From Ancylobacter sp. TS-1 (lineage in GTDB: Bacteria > Pseudomonadota > Alphaproteobacteria > Rhizobiales > Xanthobacteraceae), in assembly GCF_009223885.1 (NCBI RefSeq), contig NZ_CP045144.1, positions 3,088,001-3,152,000 of the forward strand: a stretch of 64,000 bases of DNA, read 5' to 3'. The notes under the pieces were generated by a model that ran no database searches, was not told where the DNA came from, and worked only from the letters and a program-made list of their open reading frames with translations. The position numbers were made by a program, and so were the translations under genes. This document shows positions 44,059 through 51,000 of the stretch, piece after piece (position 1 is the stretch's first letter; each line of letters starts with the position of its first letter).

Positions 44059-44721
44059 GTGCCGTCCGATCTGCCGAGCGAGAATACTGGCGGCGCCGAC
44101 CAGGCTGCGGACATGGACGAGACCGTCCGCCTGTCCGACGTGCTGCGCCGGATTGCCGCCGATACGCGGCATGAGCGCATCGCGGTCGGCGACCTGCTCA
44201 AGGCGATGCAGGAGCGGGCCTTCGGGCCGCTTATGCTGGTATTCGCGCTGCCCAACGTGCTGCCGACGCCGCCCGGCACCTCCTCCGTGCTCGGGGCGCC
44301 GCTGATCTTCCTCGCCGCGCAGCTGGCGCTCGGGCGCTCGCCCTGGCTGCCGCCGCTGATCGCCCGCCGCTCGATCGCCCGCAAGGATTTCGCCGCCTTC
44401 GTCGCCAAGGCGACGCCGTGGCTCGCCAAGGCCGAACGCCTGCTGCGCCCGCGCCTCGGCGTGCTGGCGCATCCGCCGGCGGAATATCTGGTGGGGGTGA
44501 TGTGCTTCGTGCTGGCGGTGGTGCTGGTGCTGCCCATCCCGCTCGGCAACATGCTGCCGGCGCTTGCCATCTGCATTCTGGGGCTGGGCATATTGGAGCG
44601 CGACGGGATCTGGATCCTCGTCGGCATGGCCCTGGCCGTGGCCTCGCTCTTCGTCGTGTCCGGCGTGGTCTGGGCGTTCGCCAAGGCCGGACTTTTCCTG
44701 CTCCACAGCCTGCTGGGCTGA
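44059..44721 (+). CDS. Exopolysaccharide synthesis protein ExoD family
   Basis: A 220-residue ExoD-type inner-membrane protein. A 35-residue cytosolic start (SDVLRRIAADTRHERIAVGD) is followed by FGPLMLVFALPNVLPTPPGTSSVLGAPL, ARRSIARKDFAAFV and four to five hydrophobic segments ending VSGVVWAFAKAGLFLLHSLLG. GTG 44059 has GGGAGGAG about 10 bases upstream. ExoD is needed for alkaline tolerance and nodule invasion in Rhizobium; the biochemical role is not known. Confidence 0.9.
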   Translation: MPSDLPSENTGGADQAADMDETVRLSDVLRRIAADTRHERIAVGDLLKAMQERAFGPLMLVFALPNVLPTPPGTSSVLGAPLIFLAAQLALGRSPWLPPLIARRSIARKDFAAFVAKATPWLAKAERLLRPRLGVLAHPPAEYLVGVMCFVLAVVLVLPIPLGNMLPALAICILGLGILERDGIWILVGMALAVASLFVVSGVVWAFAKAGLFLLHSLLG

Positions 44722-44734
44722 GCGCGGCGGAGCT

Positions 44735-44938
44735 TCAGCCGTGCATCCGGGCGCTTTCCAGCGCGCGGGTAAGCATGTCGAGGCACTCCTGCGCCTGCTC
44801 ATGGCCGGTCTCGTCGCCGCGCAGCCGGAAGGCGAGGTCGCGCAGGTCGCGTATGGCGACATCGACGGCGGTCAGGAGGTCGATGTCCAGTTCGTCCTCG
44901 GAGATGACGCGGACGGGGAACGGAATGACGTTACTCAT
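44735..44938 (-). CDS. Small conserved-looking protein of unknown function
   Basis: A 67-residue soluble protein, acidic then basic: SNVIPFPVRVISEDELDIDL, TAVDVAIRDLRDLAFRLRGD, HEQAQECLDMLTRALESARM, predicted as two amphipathic helices. ATG 44938; no good ribosome site. The high third-position GC supports a real gene. It converges with exoD. Function unknown. Confidence 0.55.
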   Translation of the reverse strand: MSNVIPFPVRVISEDELDIDLLTAVDVAIRDLRDLAFRLRGDETGHEQAQECLDMLTRALESARMHG

Positions 44939-44972
44939 CGAACGGGACTCATGAAACGGGCACTCGTGTTCG

Positions 44973-45036
44973 GCGAATCGATTTGGTGCGAATCGGGTTG
45001 TGCGAATCGCGCTTGGCGCGAATCGGCTTGGCGATG
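44973..45036. repeat. Imperfect tandem repeats of a GCGAATCG unit
   Basis: GCGAATCG occurs at 44973, 44988, 45002 and 45018 (spacing 15, 14 and 16) followed each time by TTGG-like text such as ATTTGGT, GGTTGT and GCTTGG. The period is close to one and a half helical turns. It could be a regulator-binding array or slippage product. Confidence 0.75.
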
Positions 45037-45165
45037 GGGGAACGATGCCCCGAATTGGTTAACGTCCCCCTCCCGGTACCGCAGGACGCCGCTCGCTGCC
45101 GGAACGCACCTGCCGGGACGCCCTTCCTCGCGACCGGACGGCGGCCGGGCCAGTTCGTCCAATAT

Positions 45166-45210
45166 GCAGTCAATATACATTCAATAGATAATTGAATTGA
45201 CATTGACTGC
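45166..45210. promoter_or_regulatory. AT-rich 45-base dyad upstream of the DUF983 gene
   Basis: Outer arms GCAGTCAAT (45166) and ATTGACTGC (ending 45210) are perfect, with inner ATTCAAT/ATTGAAT around AGATA. It lies 66 bases before the DUF983 start in otherwise GC-rich DNA. It is a good candidate for an operator or a cruciform promoter element. Confidence 0.5.
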
Positions 45211-45276
45211 TGTCATTCCTAATTAATGACCGTATGTTGCCGGGGCGCTCGATCCCGGTGCCGCTGGAGGGTTTCC

Positions 45277-45711
45277 ATGCTTGCCCGTCATTCGTCCGGC
45301 CCGGCCCCCGCGGAAGTGTCCTATCCCCGGCTGTCGCCCTTCACCTGCGGCATGCGCGCCTGCTGCCCGCGCTGCGGGCAGGGGCGGCTCTTCGACGGCT
45401 TCCTCAAGCTGGCGCCGCGCTGCGAATCCTGCGGGCTCGACTATTCCTTTGCCGACCCAGCGGACGGCCCGGCCTTCTTCGTCATCTGCTTCGTCTGCGT
45501 GCCGGCGGTGATCTTCGGCCTGTGGCTGGAAGTGGCGTTCCAGGCGCCCTACTGGGTGCACCTGTTCACCACGCTGCCGGTGCTGCTCATCACCTGCATT
45601 CCGCCGCTTCGCCCGCTCAAGGGCTGGCTGGTGGCGAGCCAGTACTACTACAAGGCCGAGGAAGGCCGCCTCGTTCAGGCCGAGCCCCGCCCGGCACCTC
45701 CGCGCACCTAA
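45277..45711 (+). CDS. DUF983 family membrane protein
   Basis: A 144-residue inner-membrane protein with a probable zinc ribbon in the cytosolic N-terminus (CCPRCGQGRLFDGFLKLAPRCESCG) followed by GLDYSFADPADGPAFF and two hydrophobic segments (FFVICFVCVPAVIFGLWL, LFTTLPVLLITCIPPL) and a PLKGWLVASQYYYKAEEG tail. ATG 45277 has GGAGGG seven bases upstream. Function unknown; often near respiratory genes in alphaproteobacteria. Its stop overlaps that of the convergent deacetylase by four bases. Confidence 0.85.
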   Translation: MLARHSSGPAPAEVSYPRLSPFTCGMRACCPRCGQGRLFDGFLKLAPRCESCGLDYSFADPADGPAFFVICFVCVPAVIFGLWLEVAFQAPYWVHLFTTLPVLLITCIPPLRPLKGWLVASQYYYKAEEGRLVQAEPRPAPPRT

Positions 45712-46625
45712 CCGGCGCCCGGGCCCGGGGCGGTCCCCGTTTCGCCGAAGCGGGCGGGGCGCAGCCCGGCGGCGGCGAGATCCTCGCCGCAGGCCTCCGA
45801 TTCCAGATAGGCGAGTTCGCGCTCGCGCGGCTCCAGCAGCGGGTCGAGCCGGCGCAGTTCCGCGTCGACCCGGCCGGGATGGCAATGCACCAGTATGCGC
45901 TCGCCCGGCCCGGCCAGCGCGGCGCGGAACACCTCGCGATAGGGCGGGTCGGGCGTGAAGTCGTAGAGCCCGCGAAAGCTGTCATTCACCGCAAAGCCTG
46001 CCCGGAGGGCGGCGCCCGCTGCCCCGGTGGCAAGCGCGCCGATCATCATCGCCTTGCGCCGGCCGATCGGGCGGCGGCGCGCCCAGGCGGCGGGCTCGGC
46101 GCAGTTGCGCAGCCAGGGCCGGTGGCCGGGCGGCAGGCGGGAATAGCGCGCCGCCAGTTCCTCCACGACGATGGCGCGGATGCCGGGCAGGGCGTGGGCG
46201 TGCTGGTGGCCGTCGAGAAAATCCGGCGGCGCCCCCCAGCCATCCTCGAAGGCGTCGAGCTGGGCGCGCAGCTCGTCGCGGATCGCCGCGCGCGGCAGGG
46301 CGCCGGCAAGCGCGCGCAGGATCAGCGTGCCGATGGCGGGAAGCTGCCCGTCGCGCGCGAGGCCCCGCGCCGGCGTCAGCGGGCGCTGGCCGGTCAGCGT
46401 GAAATGCAGGCCGATATCGGCGGGCTGCGCGCGCACCAGCGCCCGCAGCCCGCCGGCCCGGCGCTTCCAGCCGGCAAGCCCGGTCATCGCGCCGGTGGCG
46501 GAGAGGCGGCGCTGCTCGATCAGGCCCTCGATGGCCTCGCTCACGCCCTCGCTCAGTCCGTAGTCGTCGGCGCAGATTACTATGGGCTTCAGGTTGTCAT
46601 TCCTTCGAATGCCTCGGACAAACAA
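45708..46625 (-). CDS. ChbG/NaxD/HpnK-type (YdjC family) deacetylase
   Basis: A 305-residue carbohydrate deacetylase of the YdjC/ChbG family. Metal and catalytic motifs are VICADDYGLSEGVSEA (Asp-Asp), FLDGHQHAHALPG (His-x-x-His), and the late LVHCHPG histidine. It starts at TTG 46625 with AGAGGA nine bases upstream; no ATG is in frame before the CADDYG motif. Members remove N-acetyl groups from sugars: chitobiose (ChbG), undecaprenyl-phosphate-linked GalNAc (NaxD), or act in hopanoid loci (HpnK). It is divergent from the GtrB-like glycosyltransferase, which suggests the NaxD-type role. Confidence 0.8.
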   Translation of the reverse strand: MFVRGIRRNDNLKPIVICADDYGLSEGVSEAIEGLIEQRRLSATGAMTGLAGWKRRAGGLRALVRAQPADIGLHFTLTGQRPLTPARGLARDGQLPAIGTLILRALAGALPRAAIRDELRAQLDAFEDGWGAPPDFLDGHQHAHALPGIRAIVVEELAARYSRLPPGHRPWLRNCAEPAAWARRRPIGRRKAMMIGALATGAAGAALRAGFAVNDSFRGLYDFTPDPPYREVFRAALAGPGERILVHCHPGRVDAELRRLDPLLEPRERELAYLESEACGEDLAAAGLRPARFGETGTAPGPGAG

Positions 46626-46759
46626 AGATCACAATCCTCTCATACGCCTGCACAAGTTTCGCGCAAGGTCGATACACCATAAATAAAGGGTGAGCGGCCG
46701 GTATCGTGGCAGACGTGCCTGACGTTAAGGCAACCATCAAGTAAAATCCGATCAAATTC

Positions 46760-47800
46760 ATGGCGAACACTTCCAAGCGGCTGCCCGACCTGATCTCGAT
46801 TGTGGTGCCGGTCTATAACGAGGCGCGTTGCCTGGAGACGCTCCACGCGCGCCTGTGCGCCGCGCTCGACGCCTATCCCGGGCTGCGGCGCGAATTCGTC
46901 TTCGTCGACGATGGCAGCCGCGACGGCAGTTTCGACCTGCTCGCCGAGCTTGGCGAGCGCGATCCCGCGATCAAGGCGCTGCGTTTCGCCCGCAATTTCG
47001 GCAAGGAGGCGGCGATGGCCGCCGGTCTGCGCGCCGCGGTCGGCGACATCGTGGTGCTGATGGACTCGGATCTCCAGCATCCCCCCGAGGTCATCCCGGC
47101 GATGATCGAGAGCTGGCAGCGCGGCGCCCAGATGGTGATCGCGGTGCGCCGCTCGCGCCGGACCGACCCGCTCGGACGGCGGCTGTTCACGCGCGGCTTC
47201 TACCAGTTCTTTCGCGCTCTGTGCGAAGTCGAGATTCCCGAGGGGGCGGGCGATTTCCGCCTGTTCGACCGCCGGGTGGTGGACGCCATCAACGCCCTGC
47301 CGGAGCGCAACCGCTTCATGAAGGGCATCACCAGCTGGGTCGGCTTCCGTCAGGACGAGATCGAGTTCGAGGTGGCCGAGCGGGCCGGCGGCGAGAGTTC
47401 CTTCGGCACGCTGCGGCTGCTGCGCTACGCGGTGGACGGGCTGTCCTCCTTCTCGATGGTGCCGCTGCGCGTCTGGTCGCTGGCCGGCGTCGTGCTGGCG
47501 GGCCTCTCCGGCCTCTACGGCCTCTACCTGATCGGTGAGGCGCTGGTGTTCGGCGTGCGCACCCCGGGCTTCCCGACCATCATGGTGAGCATGCTGTTCG
47601 TCTCCGGGGTCCAGCTCATCAGCCTTGGCGTCATCGGCGAGTATGTCGGCCGGATCTTCACCGAGGTGAAGCGGCGCCCGCTCTATCTGGTCGCCGACGA
47701 GATCGGCTTCGCCCCGCCGGCGGCGCTGCCGCTCGCCGATTCCGTCTATGCCGGTTCGCGGCATGCGTCCTCGCTCGTGCCGGATGGTCCTCTCCCGTGA
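46760..47800 (+). CDS. Glycosyltransferase family 2, GtrB/DPM1-like (lipid-phosphate sugar transferase)
   Basis: A 346-residue membrane-anchored GT-A enzyme. Nucleotide-sugar site SIVVPVYNEARCLETL, EFVFVDDGSRDGSFDLL, metal-binding VVLMDSDLQHPPEVIP, then FKxxxR-like GDFRLFDRRVVDAI, and two C-terminal membrane helices (VWSLAGVVLAGLSGLYGLYL, PTIMVSMLFVSGVQLISLGV). These features match GtrB, ArnC, FlmF2 and DPM1 enzymes that attach a sugar to undecaprenyl phosphate. Its stop overlaps the start of the GT-C gene (GTGA). ATG 46760 follows an AT-rich promoter region. Confidence 0.9.
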   Translation: MANTSKRLPDLISIVVPVYNEARCLETLHARLCAALDAYPGLRREFVFVDDGSRDGSFDLLAELGERDPAIKALRFARNFGKEAAMAAGLRAAVGDIVVLMDSDLQHPPEVIPAMIESWQRGAQMVIAVRRSRRTDPLGRRLFTRGFYQFFRALCEVEIPEGAGDFRLFDRRVVDAINALPERNRFMKGITSWVGFRQDEIEFEVAERAGGESSFGTLRLLRYAVDGLSSFSMVPLRVWSLAGVVLAGLSGLYGLYLIGEALVFGVRTPGFPTIMVSMLFVSGVQLISLGVIGEYVGRIFTEVKRRPLYLVADEIGFAPPAALPLADSVYAGSRHASSLVPDGPLP

Positions 47801-49572
47801 GCCTTCACAGTTCCGACTTCACCGCCACCGAGGCCGCCCCGTCGGCGGCGCGCGGCCGGCGCGCGCTCACCCTCGCGCGGGTGGTCAGCCTTGCCGTCTT
47901 TGCCGCCATCGCGGCGTGGATCGTCATGACCTTCCGCGACTACGGCATCAGCAATGACGAGTTCGTCCAGCACACCTACGGGCAGCTTCTCGTCGCCTGG
48001 TACGCGAGCGGCTTCACCGACGACCGCGCCTTCCACTACATCAATCTCTACCTCTATGGCGGGCTGTTCGACCTCGTGGCGGCGGGGCTGGAGCCCTATG
48101 TGCCGCTGCCCGTCTATGAATGGCGCCACCTGCTCTCGGCCGGCTGCGGCTTTGTCGGGCTGATCGGCGTATGGCGGCTCGCCCGGCTGCTCGGCGGCGA
48201 GAAGGCCGGCATCCTCGCCGTGCTGATGCTCGCCTTCACCGGCATGTATGGCGGGGCGATGTTCACCCATACCAAGGACGTGCCCTTCGCGGCGGCGATG
48301 GTGTGGAGCCTGTATTTCGTCACCGCCTGCGCGGTGCAGTTCCCGGCGCCGCCGGGCTGGCGCTCCACCCTCGGGCTTGGCGTCGCCATCGGCTGCGCCT
48401 TCGGGCTGCGGGTCGGCGGCGTGTTCGCCGTCTTCTACCTCGTGCTGTCTGTCGGCGCGGGGATGCTGCTGCTGCGCGACTGGCGGCTGCCGCTGCGTCT
48501 GGCCCCGCGCATCGCGGTGGCGGCGGCCCTCGCGCTCGCCATCACGGCGGCGACCTGGCCGTGGTCGATGCTGCCGCCCACCAACCTGTTCAAGGCAATG
48601 GGGACGTTCAGCAATTTCGCCTTCGACATGACGACGCTGTTCAACGGCCGGGAATACCCCATCGACCACATCCCGCCGGGCTACATGCCGGAATATCTCC
48701 TCATCAAGCTGCCGGAAATCACCCTGCTCGGCCTCGTCGCCGCGCTGGCGGCGGCGCTGGTGGCGGGGGGCGCGCTGCTGCGGCGCGGGCAGGCGCTGGC
48801 GGCGCTGCGCCGCGCATGTGCCGCCCATCCGCGCCGCATCCTCGGCTTCCTGCCGCTGCTGCTGGCCATCATCGTGCCCATCGCCTTCGCCGTGCTCGAC
48901 GATCCCCCGCTCTATAACGGCATCCGGCATTTCCTCTTCGTGCTGCCGCCGGTGACGGTGCTCGCCGCGCTCGGCCTTCTGGCGGCGTGGCGCGGGCTGC
49001 GCGCGCGCTGGCGCCTCGCCGGGGCGGGCTTCGCGCTCGCCGCGCTGGCCGTGTTCGCGTTCAATGTCGTCACCTTCCTGCGGCTGCACCCTTACGAATA
49101 TGTCGCCTACAACCAGCTCGTCGGCGGCACGGCCGGCGCCTGGGGACGGTTCGAGGGCGACTACTGGTCGACCAGCCTGCGCGAGGCGGCGCTCACGCTG
49201 AAGCAGGGCCTCGCGCATGAGGGCGTGGCCGGCCGGCGCTACGCGGTGTCGGTCTGCGCCGAGGACGTGCAGGCCTCCACCTATCTCGGGCCGAATTTCG
49301 ATGTGGTGGAGGACTGGGGCGACGCTGATTTCCTGCTCACCGCCCGCCATGTCGGCTGCGACGGGGCGCCGGGCCTGCCTTATGCGAGCGTGAGCCGCGC
49401 GGGCATTCCGCTCGCGGCGGTGATCGACATGCGGATGCACCGCAAGTCGATCGTCCCGTCGGCGATCGCTCCGCCGGCCGCCGCGCCGTCGGACGAGGAC
49501 GGGTTCGACCTCGCTCCGCCGGTCGCCACGCTGAAGGACGGCACGGCGCAGGTCGCCAAGGCGAAGCCTTGA
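47797..49572 (+). CDS. Polytopic GT-C glycosyltransferase (GT39/ArnT-like)
   Basis: A 591-residue multi-spanning membrane protein. The first periplasmic loop after TM1 has the acidic pair NDEFVQHTYGQL expected of GT-C enzymes. Twelve or so hydrophobic segments follow (for example VVSLAVFAAIAAWIVMTF, LGLGVAIGCAFGLRVGGVFA, LLLAIIVPIAFAVLD). The soluble C-terminal part carries DYWSTSLREAALTLKQGL. It would transfer the lipid-linked sugar to an outer-leaflet acceptor such as LPS or a protein. GTG 47797 overlaps the GT2 gene's stop. The GtrA gene follows 7 bases later. Confidence 0.8.
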   Translation: MSLHSSDFTATEAAPSAARGRRALTLARVVSLAVFAAIAAWIVMTFRDYGISNDEFVQHTYGQLLVAWYASGFTDDRAFHYINLYLYGGLFDLVAAGLEPYVPLPVYEWRHLLSAGCGFVGLIGVWRLARLLGGEKAGILAVLMLAFTGMYGGAMFTHTKDVPFAAAMVWSLYFVTACAVQFPAPPGWRSTLGLGVAIGCAFGLRVGGVFAVFYLVLSVGAGMLLLRDWRLPLRLAPRIAVAAALALAITAATWPWSMLPPTNLFKAMGTFSNFAFDMTTLFNGREYPIDHIPPGYMPEYLLIKLPEITLLGLVAALAAALVAGGALLRRGQALAALRRACAAHPRRILGFLPLLLAIIVPIAFAVLDDPPLYNGIRHFLFVLPPVTVLAALGLLAAWRGLRARWRLAGAGFALAALAVFAFNVVTFLRLHPYEYVAYNQLVGGTAGAWGRFEGDYWSTSLREAALTLKQGLAHEGVAGRRYAVSVCAEDVQASTYLGPNFDVVEDWGDADFLLTARHVGCDGAPGLPYASVSRAGIPLAAVIDMRMHRKSIVPSAIAPPAAAPSDEDGFDLAPPVATLKDGTAQVAKAKP

Positions 49573-49579
49573 GGAGGAA

Positions 49580-50044
49580 ATGGTGAACGGCAAAGCGGGC
49601 GAGACGGCCGCGGACAGGCGGGCGCCGGGGTGGCGGGCGGGGTGGCTTCCCGCGCGGCTGCGCCACATCGCCCTGTTCGCCGCGCTCGGCGCGCTCGGCA
49701 CGCTGGCTCATTACGCCGTGCTTATCGCCCTGGTGCAGGGCGGCGTGGCGGGGCCGGTGGCGGGTTCGACCGCGGGCTTCCTGGTCGGCGGCTTCGTCAA
49801 CTACCAGCTCAACCGCCGCGTGGTCTTCCGCTCGTCCAAGCCGCACCGCGAGGCGGTGTCGAAATTCGTCGTCGTCGCCGGCATCGGGCTGGCGCTGAAC
49901 GCCCTGCTGATGGCGCTGCTCACCGGGCCGCTCGGTGCGCCCTATCTGCCGGCGCAGGTCGTCGTGACCGGCCTGCTGGTGCTCTGGCACTATGCCGGCA
50001 ATGCCGTCTGGACCTTCCGCGAGGCGCACCGCCCCGCCGGCTGA
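49580..50044 (+). CDS. GtrA-family flippase
   Basis: A 154-residue membrane protein with four hydrophobic helices (HIALFAALGALGTLAHYAVLI; GSTAGFLVGGFVNYQLNRRVVF; VVAGIGLALNALLMAL; VTGLLVLWHYAGNAVWTF), matching GtrA, proposed to move bactoprenol-linked sugar across the inner membrane. ATG 49580 is very close to the AGGAGG (2 bases), so GTG 49583 (5 bases) may be the true start. Together with the GT2 and GT-C genes it makes a Gtr-type three-gene set. Confidence 0.9.
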   Translation: MVNGKAGETAADRRAPGWRAGWLPARLRHIALFAALGALGTLAHYAVLIALVQGGVAGPVAGSTAGFLVGGFVNYQLNRRVVFRSSKPHREAVSKFVVVAGIGLALNALLMALLTGPLGAPYLPAQVVVTGLLVLWHYAGNAVWTFREAHRPAG

Positions 50045-50106
50045 GGCGCCCGCCTCCCGTTCCCCGACCGATGTCTTGACTCCCGGCGTGGAACGAGTCG
50101 TGTATA

Positions 50107-50121
50107 GAACAAAGCATGAAC
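50107..50121 (+). promoter_or_regulatory. LexA (SOS) box of the imuA-imuB-dnaE2 operon
   Basis: GAACAAAGCATGAAC is a perfect GAAC-N7-GAAC alphaproteobacterial LexA site. It lies over the first possible imuA start codon (50116), so either transcription starts just here or the real start is the ATG at 50137. Upstream TTGACT (50076) and TGTATA (50101) resemble a sigma-70 promoter with a long spacer. Repression by LexA would block transcription until DNA damage. Confidence 0.85.
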
Positions 50122-50136
50122 ATAGTTGGTGCGCGC

Positions 50137-51000
50137 ATGGACACGGTTTCCGACATCGCGGCGCTGAGGCAGAGGCTCGCCGGGCTTGAGGCGGAGCGCC
50201 TGCCCGGCGCCGCCGCCGCCTTCTCCCTCGGCGCCGAAGGGCCGGAGGCGAACGGCGCCCGCCTCGCCTGCGGCGCGCTGCACGAGGTGCAGGCCGTGCG
50301 CGCCGCCGACCTGCCCGCCGCCACCGGCTTCACGCTGGCGCTGGCGCTCCGTGCCGCCGATGCCGGCCGGCAGGGAGCGGGGGCGCCGGCCCGGCCGATC
50401 CTCTGGGTGCGGCAGGACCTTGCCGATGTCGAGCTCGGCCGGCTCGACGCCCCCGGCCTTGCGACCCTCGGCTTCGATCCTGCCCGGCTGATCCTGGTGC
50501 GCGCGTCCGATGCGGAGGCGGTGCTGCGCGCGGCGGGCGACGCGGTGCGCTGCCCCGGGCTGGGCGGGCTCGTCATCGAGCCCTGGGGCGAGCCGAAGGC
50601 GCTCGACCTCACCGCGACGCGGCGGCTGTCGCTGCGCGCGGCGTCCTCGGGCGTCACCGCCTTTCTCCTGCACGCCGTCGCCCGGGCCGCGCCGAGCGCG
50701 GTGGCGACACGCTGGCGGGTGGCGCCCGCCGCCTCGGTGCCGTCCGGGCTGGAGCGCGCGGCCGGCGCGCCGGGACGTCCGGCCTTCGCCGTCACGCTGC
50801 TGCGCCACCGGGGCGGGGAGGGCTCCCGGCCGGTCGAGGGCGGCACATGGAATCTGGAGTGGGATCGTGAGACATCTTCCTTCCGCGACCTCGCCGCGCT
50901 ACCTCGCGCTGTGGTTCCCGTTCCTGCCGGCGGACCGGCTGGAGCGGCTGCGGCGCCGGCGGGGGGCGGGGAGATCGTCGCGCTCCGCCGTACCGGCTGA
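50137..51000 (+). CDS. imuA: Mutagenesis protein ImuA (SOS cassette)
   Basis: A 287-residue RecA-like/SulA-related accessory factor from the damage-inducible imuA-imuB-dnaE2 cassette, needed for translesion DNA synthesis. It contains the ALHEVQA motif, the LWVRQDLADVELGRL segment and the DLTATRRLSLRAASSGV helix, but no Walker A. The start at 50137 is preferred because the ATG at 50116 lies inside the LexA box. Its last 134 bases overlap imuB in another frame, so expression is coupled. The C-terminal Ala/Pro-rich tail is in that overlap. Confidence 0.88.
   Translation: MDTVSDIAALRQRLAGLEAERLPGAAAAFSLGAEGPEANGARLACGALHEVQAVRAADLPAATGFTLALALRAADAGRQGAGAPARPILWVRQDLADVELGRLDAPGLATLGFDPARLILVRASDAEAVLRAAGDAVRCPGLGGLVIEPWGEPKALDLTATRRLSLRAASSGVTAFLLHAVARAAPSAVATRWRVAPAASVPSGLERAAGAPGRPAFAVTLLRHRGGEGSRPVEGGTWNLEWDRETSSFRDLAALPRAVVPVPAGGPAGAAAAPAGGGEIVALRRTG

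Larger units (their letters stand above)
44939..45276. other. Gene-free region with repeats and a long dyad
   Basis: No gene was found in these 338 bases. They contain four GCGAATCG units in imperfect tandem (44973-45036), a low-complexity GC stretch, and an AT-rich 45-base dyad at 45166-45210 that is unusual for this genome. The region must include the promoter of the DUF983 gene, and possibly that of the small gene on the left. Confidence 0.5.

Noticed and set aside
44949..45203. Small minus-strand frames in the gap before the DUF983 gene
   Set aside because: No ribosome site, poor third-position GC bias, and they run across the tandem repeats and dyad.
50091..50110. GAAC-N12-GAAC upstream of imuA as the LexA box
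   Set aside because: Spacing is wrong for an alphaproteobacterial SOS box; the GAAC-N7-GAAC pair at 50107-50121 fits exactly.
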